Assembly (NCBI RefSeq): GCF_032714495.1
Contig: NZ_JAWDKB010000003.1
Coordinates: 124,001 to 188,000, forward strand
Source: Methanorbis rubei
GTDB lineage: Archaea > Halobacteriota > Methanomicrobia > Methanomicrobiales > Methanocorpusculaceae
Direction: 5' to 3'
Length of the DNA stretch: 64,000 bases
Part shown: positions 7,819-16,017 of the stretch, piece by piece
Position numbering within the stretch: position 1 is the first letter of the stretch
Layout: every line of letters begins with the position of its first letter
Notes under the pieces: model-generated
Told to the model about the DNA's origin: nothing
What the model saw: the letters and a program-made list of their open reading frames with translations, nothing else
The model's database searches: none
Program-made: the position numbers and the translations under genes

Positions 7819-7929
7819 AGATAAATAAATTGACCAAAGTGTTGTGGGTTGCTGAATCACACCACACGACAACACAACCAACATCAAAATAATTGCAACC
7901 CACAACAATTTGGTCAAACTATTTATAAC
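7819..7929. promoter_or_regulatory. Divergent promoters made from a 22-bp inverted repeat
   Basis: Two 22-base arms (7831-7852 and 7895-7916) are inverted copies with a single mismatch. Each contains TTTGGTCAA directly before a TATA element, ATAAATAAA (minus direction, 7821-7829) and TATTTATAA (plus direction, 7919-7927). Each arm is thus a complete half-promoter: one drives the peptidase, the other the exported PPC-like protein. The TTGGTCAA core is the same as in the boxes at 3522, 4481 and 5675; the outer half differs (CCCACAAC instead of CCTATCAC). Confidence 0.7.
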
Positions 7930-7952
7930 AAATGAAAGAAAAATATTTTCGC

Positions 7953-8396
7953 ATGAGATATCTTAAAGGAATATTGATTGCAGCAGTTATCCTGCTGGCA
8001 TGTATCGCACCGGCAACCGCAGCGAACACAGATGCTCAGGTAGAGTTTGAAATTCTGATTGATGAACAGTCTCAGAACTTAGGCAGGGCAGCACCAATTT
8101 ATGGTGAGGTCAGGCAGGGAGTGACAAATTCCTACACCCACATACCAAATGGTCAGACACTCGAAATTTCACTCACATGGAATCGAGCATCAGAAAATGA
8201 TCTGGATCTCTACATAACCATACCAAATGGTGGTACCAGTCTGATACACGATGATATGGATGGAAAATTCGATGGAAAAATATCTCTCAAAACATCCCTG
8301 ACTTCAAGTACTGTCAATCGCATATGGGGATGTGATGTGATCGGTGCACGCGTATCAGGCACGCAACCATACACTTTGATTATTAATAGTTACTAA
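7953..8396 (+). CDS. Exported beta-sandwich (PPC-like) protein
   Basis: I place the start at the ATG at 7953, not the in-frame ATG at 7932, because the TATA box at 7919-7927 would put the transcription start near 7950; the shorter form also begins with a clean signal peptide (MRYLKGILIAAVILLACIAP). The mature part (about 120 residues) contains ISLTWNRASENDLDLYITIP and a Gly/Asp-rich hairpin. That matches pre-peptidase C-terminal (PPC) domains, which are extracellular beta-sandwiches usually attached to secreted peptidases. Here it is a free protein divergent from a secreted peptidase-like gene under a mirrored promoter, so the two may act together. Two bases separate it from the regulator downstream. 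Confidence 0.65.
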   Translation: MRYLKGILIAAVILLACIAPATAANTDAQVEFEILIDEQSQNLGRAAPIYGEVRQGVTNSYTHIPNGQTLEISLTWNRASENDLDLYITIPNGGTSLIHDDMDGKFDGKISLKTSLTSSTVNRIWGCDVIGARVSGTQPYTLIINSY

Positions 8397-8398
8397 GT

Positions 8399-9259
8399 AT
8401 GAAAAGCGATCTGCTGCACAGAATTGGAATTATGGTGCTTGTAATACTGATTCTCTTCAGTGCAGCAGTTGTTCTATTTTTCGCAGAGGGAGGGGAGATT
8501 CGCGGAATTAATCATGATCCGAACAATTCCAAAACGTCCTTGGACTCCCAAGGAATTGTTTTTGAAGTGGTTGAAGAAGAGATTGTTCCCATTTATGATG
8601 GAACAGAGATTAAAACCATCGAACTGTGGCAGATGCCTCCAAAGGAGATTCTCAGAAGACTCATTGTGTTTCCTATGGGATACATCCCACCCATTACAGG
8701 ACAACTCATCACCTTCTTCATCTCTTGCCTCGGTCTTGCATTCATCATCCTCTTCCATCGTGAAACCAGGAAAAAAGATCATCAGGATAGCGAACGTCCG
8801 GAAAAAATTCTCACCTACATCACCGAAAATCCCGGCCGGTCCATACAACAAATCGTCAACGGAACAAATATTCCCCGCAGCAGTCTCCGTCATCATCTCA
8901 GAACAACACGGATGAAGAGTCAGATCCAAGAGTTCACATACTGCAAAAACCCGCATTATTTTTCCAGGGAAAAATCCTACACCGATATTGAGAAGCTGGT
9001 GCTTGCTGTACTTTCCAGCGAAAGCGAGAGACCGGTATTCATAGAGCTGTTCAACAATCCGAAAGCAACCAAACAGGATCTCGCAGAACGCCTGAATGTC
9101 AGCGAAAGTGCAGCGCACTGGCATCTCAAAAGACTGAATGCCGCTGAACTGCTGGTGGTTGAAACTGACAGAGGTCAGAACCGCTACCGTTTGTCCGTGG
9201 ACGCAGAAAAAACATACAGGAAATTCCTTCAGATAGAAGCAGCCGCACGGGCAGGATAA
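8399..9259 (+). CDS. Membrane-anchored transcription regulator with two winged-helix domains
   Basis: The 286-residue protein has a transmembrane helix at about 9-29, an extracytoplasmic loop of about 65 residues (31-96), a second helix at about 98-120, and a cytoplasmic part with two winged-helix units. The first (about 132-190) contains ENPGRSIQQIVNGTNIPRSS and LRHHLR; the second (about 197-275) contains ATKQDLAERLNVSESAAHWH and a wing ending NRYRLS. Similar double winged-helix regulators are common in methanogens. The architecture suggests one protein that senses outside and binds DNA inside. It follows the exported PPC-like gene by two bases and must share its promoter. It is the best candidate to act on the repeated boxes in this cluster, by inference. 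Confidence 0.75.
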   Translation: MKSDLLHRIGIMVLVILILFSAAVVLFFAEGGEIRGINHDPNNSKTSLDSQGIVFEVVEEEIVPIYDGTEIKTIELWQMPPKEILRRLIVFPMGYIPPITGQLITFFISCLGLAFIILFHRETRKKDHQDSERPEKILTYITENPGRSIQQIVNGTNIPRSSLRHHLRTTRMKSQIQEFTYCKNPHYFSREKSYTDIEKLVLAVLSSESERPVFIELFNNPKATKQDLAERLNVSESAAHWHLKRLNAAELLVVETDRGQNRYRLSVDAEKTYRKFLQIEAAARAG

Positions 9260-9576
9260 AACGGTAGTCGGTATGCGGTTACAGGGAAATCGGATGAATT
9301 ATTCCTTGAATGGAAAATAAATCTGAGAGAATGAATTTTGCGAAAAAGTGTAGTCGATGTAGCCGGAAAAATCAGTACTGTTCTCTTGAGAAAATATTTA
9401 CTGAAAACCACAATAGAAAAATACCTACTACACAAAAGGTAACTCACCGGAAACTGAATTATTTTTGAAATAAGGGGTTGGAAACATCCTGATTTGTAGT
9501 CGCATGTATCGGCTACATCATCTTTACCCATAAAATCTGAAAAAAATAATTTCCGTTTTTGGAATTTTTGATGTCT

Positions 9577-9822
9577 GGCCTCGCTTGGGGTAACCACGGA
9601 AAACACTGAACACACGGAATTCCACGGAAAAAAACACAGAATACCGCTTCGCTTACGGAAAACACGGAAAGACTAAGAGTACGGGTATGTGTATAGGTCC
9701 CCGCTTTGAGACACCAACTTCCTTAGGTTTTCCGTGTTTTCCGGCGCCGCAGGCGTTCTCCGTGTTTTTTTCCGTGGAATTCCGTGTGTTCAGTGTTTTC
9801 TGTGGTTACTCCAAGCGAGACC
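9577..9822. repeat. Long intergenic inverted repeat (CACGGAA family), copy 1
   Basis: Arms of about 61 bases (9577-9637 and 9762-9822) are reverse complements with about three mismatches, and inner parts (9652-9670 and 9728-9743) also pair. The arms consist of short words such as CACGGAAAACAC. The element fills part of the 660-base gap between two convergent genes (regulator end 9259, DUF255 end 9924). A transcript from either side would form a very long hairpin, so it may work as a bidirectional terminator. I see no gene in the rest of this gap. Confidence 0.8.
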
Positions 9823-9923
9823 AAAGACAGAAAAATCCCAAATAACGGAAATCATTTTCATCAGGCATCAAGATGATAACCACATCATCATTGTCATCTC
9901 AGAAAAAATATCCACCAGTAACC

Positions 9924-11936
9924 TCACCGCCCCGCGATCAACTCCCTCAACTTTTCTACACTCCCGACCGGAGCAGAACACATCCCATCACGACAGAAGT
10001 ACAGCATCATTCCACTCTCAGGAATAGGATACGCAGCAGTAAATGGCGCGACCCCCGCAAGAGCATCAGCAGAAGACGCACTCTTCACCAGAACAGCAGC
10101 ATGCGACGCTTCAGAAAATTCCAAAACATCCCATAAAATCCCATCACCAGCAGAACAACACACAACCTCGCCCGCAGGGTACAACCTCTCAAGCATCGCA
10201 AGAAGCAAAAGACAGTACCCGGCAGGATACCGCTCCGCAACTCCCGCAGCAAACGAAAGCTGCTGCTCCGCAATCTCCTGCCATCGTACATCACCAGTCA
10301 GACGGAAAAGCCGCACAAACACCAGAGCCGCCGCAGAATTTCCCGAAGGCATTGCGCCATCATACACCTCCTTCGGCCGCCCGATCAACTGCTCAGCATC
10401 GAACGCATACAAAAACAGACCGCCGTTTTCCTCATCAGAAAACAGCTCAACCATTTTTTCCGCCAGAAAAACAGCATCCAAAAGACACGAAGCATCAAAA
10501 TTCGCCGCATACAACTCAAGAAGCGACCAGGAATAAAACGCATAATCCGAAAGCTGTCCGGCAACTGCGGCCTCACCATCCCGGTACCGGACAAACAGAC
10601 GTCCGTCAGCATCCCGTAGATATTGATCAACAAACTCCCGGCAGCGAACGGCTGCCGCAAGATACTCCTCGTTTCCAAAAACCCGGTAACCTTTCGCAAA
10701 CGCAGAAATCATCAGAGCATTCCACGAAGTCAGCACCTTATCATCAGTCAACAGTTTCGAACGGTCTCTCCGATAATCGTACATTTTTTTCCGCAGGACA
10801 GCCATATGCGGAGTTTGCTTCGCAAACTCCGCATTCCCCAAAAGATTTGGCACACTCTTCCCCTCAACCATCCCGTGCTCCAAAATCCCAAACCAATCGC
10901 AGAACTCAGATCCGTCATCAGGACCCAGAACATCCAGAACCTCTGAGCGGGAAAACAGATAGAACCTCCCCTCAACCCCCTCACTATCCGCGTCCTGCCC
11001 GCAGAAAAATCCGCCTTCAGGACTCTGAAGCTCCCGCAGAACATACGAAAAAATTTCAATCCCAACATTCTTGAAAAAAGAACTCTTCGTCAGACGAAAC
11101 ATCTCCGCGTACGAATACGCAAGAAGAGCATTATCATACAACATCTTCTCAAAATGCGGAACAAGCCAGGAACCATCCGTCGAGTACCGCGAAAATCCTC
11201 CGCCAACCTGATCACAAATCCCGCCGCGGGCCATCTGCGTCAACGTCTTCTCAGCCATCGACCTCGCAAACGCATCATGCTCAACCTCAAAATACCGCAT
11301 CAGAAACAACAGATTATGCGGCATCGGAAACTTCGGAGCCGGACCAAAACCCCCGTTTCCGGAATCAAAACTCTGCCGGAACTGCCCAACCGCAGACCGC
11401 AGAAGACTCTTACTCACAGCTCCCGGGCGACCGGCGGCCGCCTTTGCAGCAAACGCTGCAACCTCATCAGCCGCAGAAAGAATCTGATCGCGGTCCTTTT
11501 TCCACAGCCCGAGCACCTCAGGCAGAAACTCCAGAAGTCCGGGCTTCCCGAACTTCGCATGCTTCGGCAGATAAGTTCCGGCAAAAAACGGCTTCTGATC
11601 AGCAGTCATCAGAATCGTCAGCGGCCAGCCGCCAGAACCCGTCATCGCCTGGCACACATTCATATATACTGCATCAATATCAGGCCGCTCCTCACGATCC
11701 ACCTTGATCGAAACAAATTCCTCGTTCAAAACCGCAGCAACCTCGGGATCCTCAAACGACTCACTCTCCATCACATGACACCAGTGGCAGGTCGAGTAGC
11801 CGATGCTCAGAAAAATTGGTTTCCCTTCGGCCTTTGCTTTCGCAAAAGCCTCCGGCCCCCATGGATACCAGTCGACCGGATTGGTGGCATGCTGCAAAAG
11901 ATACGGAGATTTCTGATCAGAAAGATGATTGGGCAT
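9924..11936 (-). CDS. DUF255 thioredoxin-domain protein (YyaL / SPATA20 family)
   Basis: The 670-residue protein is full length for the family. It begins with the hallmark [20 protein letters not shown], followed by VDWYPWG and a thioredoxin-like domain (about 20-165) whose active-site region reads STCHWCHVM. The C-terminal two thirds form an alpha/alpha-barrel like those of N-acylglucosamine epimerases and glycoside hydrolases (for example [16 protein letters not shown] near 256-271). The family is widespread in archaea and bacteria; its reaction is not settled. The gene stands alone and converges on the inverted repeat at 9577-9822. The long frames on the opposite strand are shadows of its biased codon use. 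Confidence 0.93.
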   Translation of the reverse strand: MPNHLSDQKSPYLLQHATNPVDWYPWGPEAFAKAKAEGKPIFLSIGYSTCHWCHVMESESFEDPEVAAVLNEEFVSIKVDREERPDIDAVYMNVCQAMTGSGGWPLTILMTADQKPFFAGTYLPKHAKFGKPGLLEFLPEVLGLWKKDRDQILSAADEVAAFAAKAAAGRPGAVSKSLLRSAVGQFRQSFDSGNGGFGPAPKFPMPHNLLFLMRYFEVEHDAFARSMAEKTLTQMARGGICDQVGGGFSRYSTDGSWLVPHFEKMLYDNALLAYSYAEMFRLTKSSFFKNVGIEIFSYVLRELQSPEGGFFCGQDADSEGVEGRFYLFSRSEVLDVLGPDDGSEFCDWFGILEHGMVEGKSVPNLLGNAEFAKQTPHMAVLRKKMYDYRRDRSKLLTDDKVLTSWNALMISAFAKGYRVFGNEEYLAAAVRCREFVDQYLRDADGRLFVRYRDGEAAVAGQLSDYAFYSWSLLELYAANFDASCLLDAVFLAEKMVELFSDEENGGLFLYAFDAEQLIGRPKEVYDGAMPSGNSAAALVFVRLFRLTGDVRWQEIAEQQLSFAAGVAERYPAGYCLLLLAMLERLYPAGEVVCCSAGDGILWDVLEFSEASHAAVLVKSASSADALAGVAPFTAAYPIPESGMMLYFCRDGMCSAPVGSVEKLRELIAGR

Positions 11937-12082
11937 GATGAAGGACCTTTGTTCAACAGTTAGCGGAAAACAAAGAAAAATGTATCAGTGGCGGCATGTT
12001 TTTCGCAAAAAACAGAGACACAATAATTCAATATCAGGATTCAGGATATTTATATATAGAAACAGGTAAATTTTCATGTATT

Positions 12083-13147
12083 ATGAGTGAATCTGAAAAA
12101 ACCGAGATCAGAAACTACCTGTCAGCTGCAGGATTTCTCCTCATCGCAACGTACATGTTGTATCTTGCGATCTCCATTGGACTGGTTCTCGCCCGTCCGG
12201 AAGTACTCAATGCAACAGTTGCCCTCTCACTGATAGTGATCGGAGTGCTTCTGCTTGCAATGCGAAAACGCGATCTCACCGCTATCACACTACTGATGTT
12301 TGGACTGAATCTCGGCATCATGCATTTCAGGCCGGAAAAAATCTTTCCTGAAAACGGAGTTCTGATTGCCGGCATCTTCTTCCTGATTCTTGCGGTGGTC
12401 ATCTTAACCAGCACAGAGAAAAAGAAGTATCTGCTGTTCCTGTTGTCACTTCTCCTCGGCATCTCGCTTGTCGAGGCAGGAGTCGGAACAGGAGCTGAAC
12501 CAATAGACATTGCGACTCTGGTAGTCAGCGGTCTTCTTGCACTCTACTATGCTCTTGCCGTATCTGCCGAGCGGGTCAGCCTGCCGGGCAGCACTTTGCT
12601 GAAATCTGACGGACAGACTGACTTCAAAGTGAGCGGAGCAGTGCTTGGCTATCTTATCTTCGGGCTGCTTCTTGCAGTGGACGTCGTCTATTACTTCACC
12701 GCAGGGGTTGGAACGCCACTTGGAAATGTCGCCGCAATAAAAATGATGGGCGGAATTATGCTCTGTCTCGTCGCGGTCCTCCTCTGGACACTCGGCAGAA
12801 TGAAGTACACCCCGGCAATGTTTTTCATGATGGGAGTTTTCTTCTTCCTCGGCAGTCAGATTGCAGATGTGACGGTCGCAGGACAGACATTTGTTGTCAG
12901 TGAGGCATTCTACCTGATCGCTGCCATGATGGCAGTGGTCAGCATCATCACTCTGATGAAGACCGAGTCGAGAATCATTCCTGCGGTCATGATTCTGGTA
13001 ACTGCCGTGTCGTATGCACTGATCGGTGTGTTTGCCGTGTCACTCTCTCCGGTTATTCAGGGAGTTGTTGCTCTGATTCCGGTACTGATCGCGGTGTACC
13101 TCGCGTTTGCGGTGTTCAGCCAGAGTAAGAAACTTCCGCTGTTCTGA
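12083..13147 (+). CDS. Multi-pass membrane protein of unknown function
   Basis: I start the gene at the ATG at 12083 (MSESEKTEIRNYLS). The TATA element around 12046-12056 (ggatatttatatatag) would put the transcription start at about 12075-12083, so the in-frame ATG at 11996 lies upstream of the transcript. The 354 residues hold about ten hydrophobic segments arranged in two similar halves, each starting with a soluble turn and ending in a short charged loop. No transporter signature is visible. The repeat of helix pattern hints at an ancient duplication. Function unknown. Confidence 0.7.
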   Translation: MSESEKTEIRNYLSAAGFLLIATYMLYLAISIGLVLARPEVLNATVALSLIVIGVLLLAMRKRDLTAITLLMFGLNLGIMHFRPEKIFPENGVLIAGIFFLILAVVILTSTEKKKYLLFLLSLLLGISLVEAGVGTGAEPIDIATLVVSGLLALYYALAVSAERVSLPGSTLLKSDGQTDFKVSGAVLGYLIFGLLLAVDVVYYFTAGVGTPLGNVAAIKMMGGIMLCLVAVLLWTLGRMKYTPAMFFMMGVFFFLGSQIADVTVAGQTFVVSEAFYLIAAMMAVVSIITLMKTESRIIPAVMILVTAVSYALIGVFAVSLSPVIQGVVALIPVLIAVYLAFAVFSQSKKLPLF

Positions 13148-13195
13148 AAGGAACAGCTATTTTTTTGTGAATAAAACTTACGCGATGCTTTTTTT

Positions 13196-13420
13196 GAAAC
13201 ACGAACCGCATGAAAAAACACGAATGGTTTAACTCACGAAATATTTCGAAAAACACGAAACCTGCTATTAAGTTCAGAATCAGTCACAAAATCTCTCATA
13301 AGATCTGGAAGTGTCTTTGCTGAAACTAATCAATAATTTCCGCATAGAAACTCCTATTTCGTGTTTTTCGCACTATTTCGTGAGTTAAATCATTCGTGTT
13401 TTTTAGTGTGGTTCGTGCTC
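13196..13420. repeat. Long intergenic inverted repeat (ACACGAA family), copy 2
   Basis: Arms at 13196-13260 and 13357-13420 are near-perfect reverse complements built of words like AACACGAA and CTCACGAAAT. They fill the 389-base gap between the convergent ends of the membrane protein (13147) and the MFS gene (13537). The design matches the element at 9577-9822 but the words differ (ACGAA instead of CGGAA). The rest of the gap (13421-13536) is AT-rich with no gene. Confidence 0.8.
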
Positions 13421-13536
13421 TAAAAAATCACAACGCGGCATCATCCAGATCATTTTGCAAAATAATTTTTTCACCGCATTTTCTATTGCAAAAATAAAAT
13501 CAAAAAAATTTTCAAAAAAAATTTCAAAATATTTTT

Positions 13537-14751
13537 TCAAACACCCGACCGCCTGCCGCGGAAAAATCCCGCGGCAATCCAGTAGACAACACCAATCACC
13601 ACACCAACAACACCAATCGTAAGGAAGAGACCCTGATAGGTTCCGGTCAGCGCAAGAAGTTCGGCTCCGACAAACGACGACGCGAACACACCAAAGTAGA
13701 CCGCGACAATCTGTCCTCCCATGATCTTGCCCAGATATTTTTGCGGCGTAATCGAAGACAGCCACATCGCTCCGGTCGGTGTTCCAAGACCAAGACCGAA
13801 ACCAACAATCGCTGCACCAAGGGCAATGACTGGCACACTGACCGCAGTTCCGATCACGAACAAACCCAGCCCCTCCATCAGAAACATCAGCGAAAACATC
13901 TGAAGAGAAGTGAACCTTCTTGCAAACCGCCAGAACGAGTAACTCGAAACCGCACTGAAGAGAGCACAGAGACCAAGGACCAGACCGCAGACCGTTGTCG
14001 AAACATCCGCAGTCTGCATCAGGAGATACGCAATTTTCGACGAAACCAGATACATCATGATCAGCGAAAGAAACAGCGTCACATACACTATCAGCACCGG
14101 CTTGATATCGAGTTTCGTCGGCCTGCTGACTCTGATATGTAAGCTATCATCATACTCTGACTCGGTCTCTTCCTCACGCTTTGGTTCCTTGATGAAAAAG
14201 AATACCAGAGGGATCACCAGAATGCCGAACAGATAAATCAGGAACGGTTCACGCCAGGAGATCTCTGCAAGAATTCCGCTGCCGGTCTGCATCACAAGGC
14301 CACCTACTCCCATCGCAGCAGACATGTATCCTAAGTAGCGTGCACGGGTAGGCCCGTCATAGTACTCGGTCAGAAGCGTTGTCACTGTCGGCATGAGACC
14401 TGCGAGTCCAATGCCAAGCCACATCCGCCAGAAGATAATTGCCGTAACCGAGTCAAGGAAAAATCCGGAAACTCCTGCAAATCCGAACAGGGCAAGACTC
14501 ACCAGAAGAACTTTTTTGCGCCCGTACTTGTCAGAGATGGCACCGACAAGAAAACCCGACAGAGCGGTTGCAAGAGGAGGAAGCGTGATGATGAATGAGA
14601 TCATTGTCTCCGACACATCGGGAAACGCGGCACTGATCAAGGGAAGTGCCGGAGCCACCGCTGCGGTCCCAAGAAGGGCCGGCATTGCTGCAAGCAGCAG
14701 AACAATGAGCGTCCATTTTCCCGGGACAAATGGTTTGTCGGAGCCAAACAT
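13537..14751 (-). CDS. Major facilitator superfamily transporter
   Basis: The 404-residue protein has 12 predicted membrane helices. The MFS loop 2-3 motif is clear (GAISDKYGRKKVLL, about residues 66-79), and a large charged central loop (about 190-215, KEPKREEETESEYDD) separates the two halves. It resembles drug/proton antiporters of the DHA1 type; the substrate cannot be told. It is a single gene with no partner in the same direction. Confidence 0.85.
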   Translation of the reverse strand: MFGSDKPFVPGKWTLIVLLLAAMPALLGTAAVAPALPLISAAFPDVSETMISFIITLPPLATALSGFLVGAISDKYGRKKVLLVSLALFGFAGVSGFFLDSVTAIIFWRMWLGIGLAGLMPTVTTLLTEYYDGPTRARYLGYMSAAMGVGGLVMQTGSGILAEISWREPFLIYLFGILVIPLVFFFIKEPKREEETESEYDDSLHIRVSRPTKLDIKPVLIVYVTLFLSLIMMYLVSSKIAYLLMQTADVSTTVCGLVLGLCALFSAVSSYSFWRFARRFTSLQMFSLMFLMEGLGLFVIGTAVSVPVIALGAAIVGFGLGLGTPTGAMWLSSITPQKYLGKIMGGQIVAVYFGVFASSFVGAELLALTGTYQGLFLTIGVVGVVIGVVYWIAAGFFRGRRSGV

Positions 14752-14919
14752 GTGCAGAGAGATTCACACTGTAAATATATCAATATGGTGCCGCTCAACA
14801 GAGCCGAAGAGGCAGGAGGCAGCAAGATTCATGGATTTTTCCAGAAATTTTTTTAAGAATAGGATGGGCGCGGCGGAGAATTTTTTGAATTGCGAAACAA
14901 CGCAAAAATTCAAAAAAAA

Positions 14920-16017
14920 TTACCTCTTCAGCACGCCCATCTCAGACAACATATTCGGCAGATACTCCTTCGTCACGAAATCGAGACCATGACTCGCGAA
15001 CGCCTGCTGTTCAGACTTCAGCCCCATCTCAAGCTGAAGATTGATCTCCTTTCGCCAGAAATCATTATCAAACCGCGGATCAGAAAGTTCAGCCCGAAGC
15101 GCCGCAACATCCTGTTCACTCAGCTTATCAGCAGGAAGATTATAATCCCGAATATCAGAAGGCTTCACCCCGACAAACTTCGCCGCAGGAGTTGCCAGAA
15201 GCTCAGACATATGAGCCGCCTTAATCGAGCCATAAGCCACAGACGCATAAATACGATACGACCAGGGATCCCCGTCAGTGAAAACAACCACCGGGATGTT
15301 CATCTCCTCATTCATCCGCTTCAGCATCCGCCGCGTCGCACGCGACGGCTGGCCGCTTAAATGCAGAAGAATCGTGTTGTATTCCTCATCAAACCCGTTC
15401 TCCTGCAGACGCGAAAACATACCACCAGTCTCAATCGCGATAACGCACGAGGCATCATGATCCACCAGCTCCACATTATCCACATTATTCGGAATATGAT
15501 AGCCTGCCTCGCCTACGTCATCCTGACAGTGAATCTCCTTCATCCCGCGGCGGGTATTTTCCCGAACCCGGATCGGCCCAAAAATCGAAGCCCCGTCCTC
15601 CTCAGGACGCATATGGAAAAACTCGCGCTGAAGGTTCGTAATGATCTCCAGATCCTCAATAAGATAATTACTCTCGTTCTGGGCATTGAACTTCGCCTGC
15701 TTCCAGCCTTCCGAGATGTAATACATCTCTCTGAGTGTTGAAGAACGGTTTTCCGCAAGCTGCATCTTGATGAACCCCATCACATACGCCATCTTCAGCA
15801 TATGAATAGCAGACTTTGCCGTTCCCGCGTTTCTGGTACTCTCTTTTGAGCCGTAGGTCCACACCTCGGACGAATCATCGAACGCAAGATTATACTTCGT
15901 CCTCGTCGGCAGAGTAATCGACGGCACATCTCCGGCCCCCATCTGGTCATACCAGACCTGGGCAATTTCCATCAGCCGTTTCTTTGTCGCGACATCACGC
16001 GCATTTGGTTCAGACAT
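14920..16017 (-). CDS. top6A: DNA topoisomerase VI subunit A
   Basis: This is the catalytic subunit of the archaeal type IIB topoisomerase, which relaxes supercoils by cutting both strands. The 365-residue protein has the winged-helix CAP-like domain with the DNA-linking tyrosine in STLREMYYIS (Tyr 99/100). It also has a Toprim domain with the metal ligands Glu196 (VIAIETGGMF) and VVVFTDGDPW (Asp248 and Asp250). Its start overlaps the end of top6B by eight bases, so the two are translationally coupled in the order B then A. The length is normal for the Spo11/Top6A family. Confidence 0.97.
   Translation of the reverse strand: MSEPNARDVATKKRLMEIAQVWYDQMGAGDVPSITLPTRTKYNLAFDDSSEVWTYGSKESTRNAGTAKSAIHMLKMAYVMGFIKMQLAENRSSTLREMYYISEGWKQAKFNAQNESNYLIEDLEIITNLQREFFHMRPEEDGASIFGPIRVRENTRRGMKEIHCQDDVGEAGYHIPNNVDNVELVDHDASCVIAIETGGMFSRLQENGFDEEYNTILLHLSGQPSRATRRMLKRMNEEMNIPVVVFTDGDPWSYRIYASVAYGSIKAAHMSELLATPAAKFVGVKPSDIRDYNLPADKLSEQDVAALRAELSDPRFDNDFWRKEINLQLEMGLKSEQQAFASHGLDFVTKEYLPNMLSEMGVLKR

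Noticed and set aside
7591-7917. Minus-strand frame of 108 codons upstream of the peptidase
   Set aside because: It overlaps the signal-peptide region of the peptidase in another frame and covers the divergent promoters; the composition is not protein-like.
9229-9615. 128-codon minus-strand frame after the regulator
   Set aside because: It lies in the intergenic repeat area, has no ribosome-binding site, and its sequence matches no protein pattern.
10043-11074. Long plus-strand frame (343 codons) opposite the DUF255 gene
   Set aside because: The translation is low-complexity (Gln, His, Pro, Arg) with no domain; it is the antisense of a well-recognised gene with strong third-position bias.
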